Source of the DNA: Sulfurimonas sediminis
GTDB lineage: Bacteria; Campylobacterota; Campylobacteria; Campylobacterales; Sulfurimonadaceae
Direction of reading: 5' to 3'
DNA length: 64,000 bases
NCBI RefSeq assembly: GCF_014905115.1
Contig: NZ_CP041235.1
Span: forward strand, 682,001-746,000
Shown here: positions 58,552-64,000 of the stretch, in pieces
Numbering within the stretch: the first letter of the stretch is position 1
Layout: every line of letters starts with the position of its first letter
Position numbers and translations under genes: made by a program
The notes under the pieces: model-generated
The model's input: the letters and a program-made list of their open reading frames with translations, nothing else
What the model was told of the DNA's origin: nothing
Database searches by the model: none

Positions 58552-59284
58552 TAACAGGTTTTCCTTTGAGCCTCTTTTTGAAGTTCTTTATTTTTTTATT
58601 TTTATCTGAATGGTAAATCACTTGTTGCGTGAAGCTTTCGCTTACTTTATGATACTTGGCATACTCATCTGCTATGATTGTTAAAATTTTATTATTTGCC
58701 CAAAGTTTTGCAAAATTTTTGGCTCTGTCATTCTCGTTTAAGTTAAAAAATTTCATACGATTAATGTCTACTATTTTAAAAGTATATTGTTCGTTCTCTT
58801 TTTTAATCAATATATTTCCGGGCGAATAGTCATCATGAAAGATATTGTTGTCATGTAGTTTTAGAGTGAAACGAGCAAAAGCACGAAAAATCTTCTCTCT
58901 ATCGGGAAAGTTTATATCTAAGAGCGGTTCTCGAATTGTGAAATTATAGTTAAATTTCTCACTTACAAAATAGCTTTCATTTAAAAGGCCAAATTTATAA
59001 AATTCAATATATCCAATTGCCATAGGAGTAAAATCTTGAAGTTTATGAGAATATTTATATGATTTTTTTGCTTTAGAATCACGAAAAAAAGAGTAAGCAA
59101 TTTTGTTAATAATATTGGGCACTTTAAATGCTTTAACAACAGTCTCTGTCTTATTATAAGAGATGATTTTTAACTCATTTCTTGCTTTGTGGATAGTGTT
59201 ATTATTTTGTTTAAAATATTGTTGAATGTTGAGTAGAAATTTTTTTAAACTCTTTTCGTATAATGGATTTATTTCATATTTCAT
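58544..59284 (-). CDS. LPS core kinase-like protein (Kdo/WaaP/InaA family)
   Basis: A 246-residue protein-kinase-fold enzyme from the ATG at 59284 (MKYEINPLYEK). The catalytic loop is HDDYSPGNILI (HxDxxxxN) near residue 160, followed by the metal-binding Asp in FKIVDINRMKF. A Lys-containing VVKAFKVPN may be the ATP lysine. Relatives phosphorylate heptose or Kdo in the LPS core. It is in an operon with the GT2 gene and divergent from the GT9 gene at 59340. Confidence 0.82.
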   Translation of the reverse strand: MKYEINPLYEKSLKKFLLNIQQYFKQNNNTIHKARNELKIISYNKTETVVKAFKVPNIINKIAYSFFRDSKAKKSYKYSHKLQDFTPMAIGYIEFYKFGLLNESYFVSEKFNYNFTIREPLLDINFPDREKIFRAFARFTLKLHDNNIFHDDYSPGNILIKKENEQYTFKIVDINRMKFFNLNENDRAKNFAKLWANNKILTIIADEYAKYHKVSESFTQQVIYHSDKNKKIKNFKKRLKGKPVND

Positions 59285-59306
59285 ATATTTCTCATAAATA
59301 ATTTTG

Positions 59307-59325
59307 TATAATAAAATCAATTATA
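59307..59325. promoter_or_regulatory. Overlapping divergent -10 elements
   Basis: TATAAT on the plus strand (59307-59312) and TATAAT on the minus strand (59325-59320) lie 7 bp apart and face away from each other. Each gives a leader of about 20-30 nt, to the GT9 start at 59340 and the kinase start at 59284. Start sites would overlap, so the two promoters may exclude each other. Confidence 0.55.
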
Positions 59326-59339
59326 CAAAAAAAGGGATT

Positions 59340-60368
59340 ATGTTGAAGTTAAATTTTAGAAGAGGCAGTGCCTATGCTTCAAAATATGCGAGAGAATATT
59401 TAAAAGATAAAAAACCAAAAGATATAAAAAGTATAACCGTCATCCGACATGCGGCAATCGGTGATTTTATGAATATACGCCCTTTTCTGATTGAACTTCG
59501 CAAATTTTTTCCTAATGCCAAAATAACTTTAAGTGTTATAAAGCATTACATGTACGGAATTCCTGAAGATTTAATAGATGAGTTACATGTAATGAGCAGA
59601 TATAAAGAAGATGGCTCTAAGACAGGAATATTGAGAAGAATCAAAGAAGCAAAAAAGCTTCCTCCCCAAGATATTATATTTGATTTGACTGATAGCACAA
59701 TCACTCTTTTGCTTGTGTTTTTGTCTCAGGCAAAATTAAAAATAGGCTACCCGTATAGAACTGTTAGAAGAATGTTTTTTGATATAGCAACACTTAGAAG
59801 TGATTTTGTTGTGGAGGCTGTTTCTGTAGAACACATGCTCAATATTTTAGGAGCAAAAACAGAGTTTCCGCTTCATTATGGATTGGAAAAAATATATCCA
59901 AAAACAGAGGATCTTAAACAAATTGTTTATTTTGCTGGTGCTTCAACAAAAAGCAAGTGTTGGGAAGAAGATAAGTTTCGGGAGTTAATTGAAAAGATGT
60001 CTCAAAACTATCAGGATTATGATCATGTTATTCTTCAGGGTATCGGCAAAGATGAAAAATTTTATGAAATTTATGAACCGCTTAAAGAGAGAAAAAACAT
60101 AAAACTTCAAGAAGTTATGCCTATAGAAGAAGTAATGCAGTTCTTGGCAAACAGCCGATGCCTTGTTTCTAATGACACAGGTGTGCGAAATATGGGCATT
60201 GCATTGGAAATTCCGACAATAGGCATCTTTTTTCATATACCGCCGTTTCGGTATTGGCCACGCGAAGAAAAACACGACTGTGTTTTTAATATTGAATATA
60301 CCTCACCGAAAGTTGCGGATGTGTACGCTGCTACAAAACAACTCATAGACAAACTGTATGAAAAATAA
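59340..60368 (+). CDS. Glycosyltransferase family 9 (second heptosyltransferase-like)
   Basis: A 342-residue GT9 protein from the ATG at 59340, which has AAAGGG 4-9 nt upstream. The core start is SITVIRHAAIGDFMNIRPFL, and the C-terminal motif is CLVSNDTGVRNMGIALEIPT followed by GIFF, a DTG variant of the family DSG. Clear relation to WaaC/WaaF/WaaQ-type enzymes, with acceptor unknown. One TTACATGTAA is at 59583-59592. It overlaps the next gene by 11 nt. Confidence 0.87.
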   Translation: MLKLNFRRGSAYASKYAREYLKDKKPKDIKSITVIRHAAIGDFMNIRPFLIELRKFFPNAKITLSVIKHYMYGIPEDLIDELHVMSRYKEDGSKTGILRRIKEAKKLPPQDIIFDLTDSTITLLLVFLSQAKLKIGYPYRTVRRMFFDIATLRSDFVVEAVSVEHMLNILGAKTEFPLHYGLEKIYPKTEDLKQIVYFAGASTKSKCWEEDKFRELIEKMSQNYQDYDHVILQGIGKDEKFYEIYEPLKERKNIKLQEVMPIEEVMQFLANSRCLVSNDTGVRNMGIALEIPTIGIFFHIPPFRYWPREEKHDCVFNIEYTSPKVADVYAATKQLIDKLYEK

Positions 60369-61437
60369 CAATATTTTAGAGTTGTGTCTGGCACATGGAC
60401 TGGGTGGGCTTGAGATGTTTGTGGCGAGTTGTTATGAAGAATTTTCTAAAAAGGGTAGATGTAAAGTGGTTGTAGCACCACAAAGCAAACTGGATAACTA
60501 TCTTGAAATAAATGATAAATTTAGTCTCAAAAGAAATAAGTTTTTTCCATTTATACCGGCTTTGCAACTGGCAAAATATATAGATGAAAATGAGATTGAT
60601 ATAGTACATTTTCACTGGAGCAAAGATATCGTAACAGCTGTTTTGGCAAAAATATTGAGTAGGAAAAAACCAAGATTAGTGCAGAGTCGACATATGGGGA
60701 TGACCCGATTTAAAGATGATTTTTACCATAAATGGCTTTATAAAAATATTGATATGATACATGCTGTAACCCAGCAGGTACAAAAGCAGCTTGAAAAGTT
60801 CATTCCTGCAGAAGTGAGACCAGAGATTGCGATGGTACATCTTGGTGTAAAAGCTCCAAAGATAGATACCAATAAAGTGGCTGAATTGCGACAAAAGTAT
60901 CAACTTCAAGATACTTTTGTTGTAGGAATTGTCGGGAGGATAGAAAAAGGCAAAGGGCAGTATAAGGTTTTAGAAGCTGTTGCTGATTTACAAGAGGAAA
61001 ATATAAAAGCAGTCATTGTGGGAGCTTTTATGGATGATAAATATGCACAGGAGTTGCAGACGTATGTAAAAAAATTGGGTATAGAACAACAAGTGATATT
61101 TACCGGTTTTACAAAAGATGTAGATGTACATATGCAACTTTTTGATGTAAATGTGCTTGCTACAGAAAACGAAACATTTGGTCTTGTAGTGATTGAAGCG
61201 ATGGCAAATAAAATTCCGGTTATAGCTACATGTAAAGGGGGACCGTTGGAAATTATAGATGATGGTGTGGATGGGCTGTTGTTTGATGGGAGTGTAGATG
61301 ATTTGGGAGAGAAAATCCGACTTTTACATAATGATTTACATGTAAAAGAACGAATTGCTCAAGCAGCTTTAAAAAAAGTGAAAGAGAAGTTTGATTTTAC
61401 TGCACAGCTTGACAAACTCTACAGAGTAATGAAATGA
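60358..61437 (+). CDS. Family 4 glycosyltransferase
   Basis: A 359-residue GT-B enzyme. The start LELCLAHGLGGLEMFVAS and the donor domain motifs VVGIVGRIEKGKGQYKVLEA and ENETFGLVVIEAMANKIPVI (the EX7E motif) are typical of GT4. It should transfer a sugar from a nucleotide donor in LPS or O-chain assembly; the sugar is unknown. One exact palindrome copy is at 61336-61345, plus a close variant near 61227. It overlaps the acyltransferase gene by 4 nt. Confidence 0.92.
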   Translation: MKNNNILELCLAHGLGGLEMFVASCYEEFSKKGRCKVVVAPQSKLDNYLEINDKFSLKRNKFFPFIPALQLAKYIDENEIDIVHFHWSKDIVTAVLAKILSRKKPRLVQSRHMGMTRFKDDFYHKWLYKNIDMIHAVTQQVQKQLEKFIPAEVRPEIAMVHLGVKAPKIDTNKVAELRQKYQLQDTFVVGIVGRIEKGKGQYKVLEAVADLQEENIKAVIVGAFMDDKYAQELQTYVKKLGIEQQVIFTGFTKDVDVHMQLFDVNVLATENETFGLVVIEAMANKIPVIATCKGGPLEIIDDGVDGLLFDGSVDDLGEKIRLLHNDLHVKERIAQAALKKVKEKFDFTAQLDKLYRVMK

Positions 61438-61982
61438 AAAAATTCACACTCCTTCAAAAGCTTCGCAATAAAATAAGAATCAAAGGCAGCGTTACTTTGT
61501 CGCTTGCTAAAAATGTAAAAATTACAAACTCCGATATTTCTATAAAAGGAAAGAATAATAGCCTGACTATTGAAGATGGTGTGACGATACGATACACACA
61601 AATAGAACTTTTAGGGGATAATTGCTCTTTATATATAGGCAAAAATACTATTGTAGGTCACGGTTGTTATCTCTCAGCAAAAGAGGGCAAAAAATTAGTT
61701 ATTGAAGATGAGTGTATGTTGTCTAGAAATGTAAAAATTATGACTTCGGACGGGCATTTTATTTATATCGATACTACTGTTATTAATGAAGGAAAAGACA
61801 TTGCAATAGGCAAACACGTCTGGCTTGCTGATAACGTTACTGTTTTAAAAGGAGTAGATATAGGGGAGGGGAGTGTGATAGGCATCAATGCTACTGTGAC
61901 AAAAAATATTCCTGCTTTTTCTATCGCTGTCGGCAATCCGGCTGTTGTTGTGAAAAAAGGTATTACGAACTGGAGGCATTAA
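61434..61982 (+). CDS. Hexapeptide-repeat O-acetyltransferase
   Basis: A 182-residue left-handed beta-helix acyltransferase. Hexapeptide turns are visible from about residue 20 to 165 (ISIKGKNNSLTIEDGVTIRY; IGKHVWLADNVTVLKGVDIG; AVGNPAVVVKKGI), with the catalytic-type His in TSDGHFIY. It probably acetylates a sugar in the surface glycan. Its stop overlaps by 4 nt the stop of the next, convergent hexapeptide gene. Confidence 0.87.
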   Translation: MKKFTLLQKLRNKIRIKGSVTLSLAKNVKITNSDISIKGKNNSLTIEDGVTIRYTQIELLGDNCSLYIGKNTIVGHGCYLSAKEGKKLVIEDECMLSRNVKIMTSDGHFIYIDTTVINEGKDIAIGKHVWLADNVTVLKGVDIGEGSVIGINATVTKNIPAFSIAVGNPAVVVKKGITNWRH

Positions 61983-62647
61983 TGATTCCAACTTATATTT
62001 TCCTTTAAAATTTTAGCAGGATTGCCGGCAATAATACTTTTTTTTGTACTGAAAGGTTTAGTAATTGTTGTATTTGCACCGACAATACAGCCATCCGGAA
62101 TTACAGACCCCTTGAGTATCAAACTTCTTGCCCCTATCCAGACATTATTGCCTATAGTGATTTTTTTATCTTGATTGATAACAGTATGCTGCGCATTGTA
62201 AATAGCATGTTGGTCAGTATCCATAAGGATGCTTTGCCACGCTATCATAGTATTGTTTCCGATTTCAATCTCTTTAGCACAGATTATCATGGCGTCACCG
62301 GTGATATCAAATCTGTTTCCTAAAGTAAGGTTTCCGCTGACCATTATTTTTGCACCTACGCCAATTTTTGTTTTGCCCTGAAAATGAATCTTTCCTGTAA
62401 TTTTTAAAATAGTTCGTTCATAGGAATAATCCATCATATCTGACCCACCAAAACCTATACGAACAATGCCAGTTTTTACTGTGGAGAGTTGCACTTTTCC
62501 AGATAAAGAACGCAGTTTTGTTTTACGGGAAACTATTATAGGCAGAAAAACTGCCTGTGAAAGTGGCAGAAGTCTCAGATTGACATAAATACTTTTTGGA
62601 AGTCCTGCAGTATATCGTATGAGTTTTACTATTTTGTCAATGTTCAT
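61979..62647 (-). CDS. Second hexapeptide-repeat acyltransferase
   Basis: A 222-residue beta-helix protein with an N-terminal basic region and hexapeptide turns from about 65 to 205 (IGNNTMIAWQSILMDTDQHA; IGNNVWIGARSLILKGSVIP; IAGNPAKILKENI). DTDQH is the usual catalytic-His region of this group. It is related to the convergent gene at 61434 but is not a recent copy, since the two differ greatly. It overlaps the ligase gene by 11 nt. Confidence 0.87.
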   Translation of the reverse strand: MNIDKIVKLIRYTAGLPKSIYVNLRLLPLSQAVFLPIIVSRKTKLRSLSGKVQLSTVKTGIVRIGFGGSDMMDYSYERTILKITGKIHFQGKTKIGVGAKIMVSGNLTLGNRFDITGDAMIICAKEIEIGNNTMIAWQSILMDTDQHAIYNAQHTVINQDKKITIGNNVWIGARSLILKGSVIPDGCIVGANTTITKPFSTKKSIIAGNPAKILKENISWNH

Positions 62648-63857
62648 ATTGTGTCTCTAATCTTTGAATTGTATTAAAAAGTCCTGCAAAAAGAGCAAAA
62701 AAGATCATAGGATTCATGGTATGGAAAGTGTTATGTGTAAATGAAAATATTATAAATGACAGCCCGAATAAAAAGCTCATTAGTTTGTATTCTATATTTT
62801 TAATTTTAAAGGTCAGTAAAACATAAATAATTAGTAAAGAAATAAGTAGACCGACAATACCAAGCTGGGTAGATAATGTAAGAAAAGTGCTATGATAGTC
62901 AGCAAATCTTGACATTTGTTGAACATTGAAATTATGTGCTTTTGCGTAGAGTGTTATATTGTGCATGTTATAAGCGAGCCCTGTGCCAAGTAATGGATGG
63001 TTAAGAAAGGTATCAACTCCTATAATAGTCAAGGCTACTCTTGAGCCTCCACTTCCTGTATAATTGTTATACGCAACTACATTGTTGAAATCAGTATAAA
63101 GTTGATGTGTTCTATTGCCAAAATTTTTACTAAAACTATAAGCTAAACTAAAAGTAATCAGGAGTATTATGAAAGAACTTATAAAGGCTTTTATTTTGTT
63201 TTTCATGGAACTAAAAATTGTGAAAAATATCAAACTTATAAATATAATTTGTCCTGTCCGACCTCCATTTATAAAAAGGTTAGTTGTTGCCGTAAGAAAA
63301 AAGAGAATATAAAAAGATTTGTACTTTAAATTTTTTTCATAAAAGAGTTTGATTAATAAAATACTTATTGTAAAAGCTAAAATCGTACTGTATGTCATAT
63401 GACTCATAAAAGGGGAAGGGTCTGTAGGTGAAATGTTTTTATAGTGAATCACCTCAAAAAAGATAGCATAAGACATAATCTCACTGATAAACATAGATAA
63501 AAGAAATGCTGATAGTATATGTGAAGTATATTTTTTATCAAATGAAGAATAAAATACAAATATAATAAGTAAATGTCGATATTTTGCTACATATTTTAGG
63601 GTAATTTCTGCATTTCCATGCCAAAGAATGGAGAGAAGGCTAAATCCTATTAAAAGTGCTATTGCAATACTAAGAAGATTATGTTTGTAAAGTTCAAATT
63701 TTTCTTTCCAGTTTCCCTCTATTATCCATAAAAGAATAGCTAGCATTTCAAAAAGATTTGTAGCGGCTTTTGATATTGGAAAACTAAAGGCATAAGCGAT
63801 TAAAATAAGGCTTATGTATTTTTTAAAATCAATTCTTGTGTCAATAGTTGCTGTCAA
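62637..63857 (-). CDS. O-antigen ligase / polymerase family membrane protein
   Basis: A 406-residue protein with about ten or eleven membrane helices. The periplasmic loop near residue 265 has GSGGSRVALTIIGVDTFLNH then PLLGTGLAYNMHN, and FADYHSTFLTLSTQLGIVG, the signature of the Wzy_C/O-antigen ligase (WaaL) family with the catalytic His. GGRTGQIIFI at about 197 also fits. WaaL is more likely than Wzy given the core genes nearby, but both share this fold. Confidence 0.88.
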   Translation of the reverse strand: MTATIDTRIDFKKYISLILIAYAFSFPISKAATNLFEMLAILLWIIEGNWKEKFELYKHNLLSIAIALLIGFSLLSILWHGNAEITLKYVAKYRHLLIIFVFYSSFDKKYTSHILSAFLLSMFISEIMSYAIFFEVIHYKNISPTDPSPFMSHMTYSTILAFTISILLIKLFYEKNLKYKSFYILFFLTATTNLFINGGRTGQIIFISLIFFTIFSSMKNKIKAFISSFIILLITFSLAYSFSKNFGNRTHQLYTDFNNVVAYNNYTGSGGSRVALTIIGVDTFLNHPLLGTGLAYNMHNITLYAKAHNFNVQQMSRFADYHSTFLTLSTQLGIVGLLISLLIIYVLLTFKIKNIEYKLMSFLFGLSFIIFSFTHNTFHTMNPMIFFALFAGLFNTIQRLETQYEH

Positions 63858-63913
63858 TATTGATCCATATTTTTAATTTTTTTGTAAGTGTACACAAATA
63901 AAATTAAAAAAGG

Positions 63914-63919
63914 TATAAT
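63914..63919 (+). promoter_or_regulatory. Probable -10 element at the ATG of the last gene
   Basis: TATAAT in AGGTATAATTCGTGTATG. The expected start site, 7 nt after, is the A of the ATG at 63926. That would give a leaderless mRNA, or the element serves another start. No Shine-Dalgarno is visible in the 6 nt between. The gap also contains the palindrome GTGTACAC at 63888-63895. Confidence 0.4.
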
Positions 63920-63925
63920 TCGTGT

Positions 63926-64000
63926 ATGAAAAATAGTAATCCTTTTTTATCCATAGTTGTTCCCTGTTACAATGAAGAAGATGTTATAGATATATTTCTG
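63926..64000 (+). CDS. Family 2 glycosyltransferase, 3' truncated by window edge
   Basis: The first 25 codons read MKNSNPFLSIVVPCYNEEDV, then IDIFL. SIVVPCYNEE is the standard N-terminal strand of GT2 (DPM1/GtrB-like) enzymes. The gene runs past the window end. It is divergent from the O-antigen ligase across about 68 nt. The donor sugar cannot be told from this fragment. Confidence 0.85.
   Translation, partial: MKNSNPFLSIVVPCYNEEDVIDIFL

Overview
The window is a chromosomal segment of a free-living Campylobacterota bacterium (formerly Epsilonproteobacteria), most like Sulfurimonas or a close relative. The reasons are the low G+C, the 16S rRNA sequence, the gene order shared with Helicobacter and Campylobacter (gppA-ferredoxin-regulator-folB; lpxC-tsaB-thrB-ylxR-infB-rbfA-rimP; sppA-mqnX-aroQ-folK-flhF-flhG-fliA-fliM-fliY-mnmA), an HsrA/CosR-type regulator, and the futalosine-route menaquinone gene mqnX. 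The genus is inferred from recognition, not from a search.

Layout. 0-8.3 kb: a CsgG/LpoB-like TPR lipoprotein and an LPP20-like lipoprotein, then a MoxR-DUF58-BatA-BatB/C-BatD envelope-stress operon. 8.3-16.3 kb: tyrA, bamA, gppA, ferredoxin, a histidine kinase with an HsrA/CosR-family regulator, folB and plsY. 16.4-16.7 kb: a 270-bp MITE-like element with perfect 28-bp terminal inverted repeats, lying in the probable 5' leader of nadA. 16.7-31.3 kb: nadA-nadC, flhB, a degenerate DHH protein, an M23 peptidase, lpxC, tsaB, thrB, the translation genes ylxR-infB-rbfA-rimP, ribD, menG/ubiE, xseA and an FmdE-like protein. 31.3-40.7 kb: sppA and mqnX on the minus strand, then aroQ, folK, the flagellar regulatory and switch genes, and mnmA. 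40.7-46.5 kb: one rRNA operon, 16S-tRNA-Ala(UGC)-23S-5S, with long processing stems and no tRNA-Ile. 46.6-54.3 kb: heptose precursor genes gmhA, gmhB, hldD and hldE, interrupted by an asparaginase-domain protein, ccoI-ccoS and a small cytochrome c, ending with a YfaZ-like outer membrane protein. 54.3-64 kb: an LPS/surface glycan cluster with heptosyltransferases, other glycosyltransferases, an LPS kinase, two hexapeptide acyltransferases, an O-antigen ligase and a TIM-barrel-like membrane protein of unknown function.

How the genes fit together. Most of the window builds or guards the envelope: lipid A (lpxC), phospholipid (plsY), OMP assembly (bamA), inner-core heptose from sedoheptulose-7-phosphate (gmhA, gmhB, hldE, hldD) to heptosyl transfer (waaF and GT9 enzymes), and O-antigen ligation. 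Flagellar genes and housekeeping genes for NAD, riboflavin, folate, quinone and translation fill the rest.

Unusual signals. The palindrome TTACATGTAA occurs 15 times, always inside genes and densest in the LPS cluster. The MITE, two families of palindromic intergenic repeats, a paired hairpin module flanking the 23S gene, an HsrA/CosR regulator that keeps its phospho-aspartate and has an adjacent kinase, and four convergent gene pairs overlapping by exactly 4 nt also stand out. I found no CRISPR array, prophage or complete insertion sequence, and no clear new defence or metabolic system.
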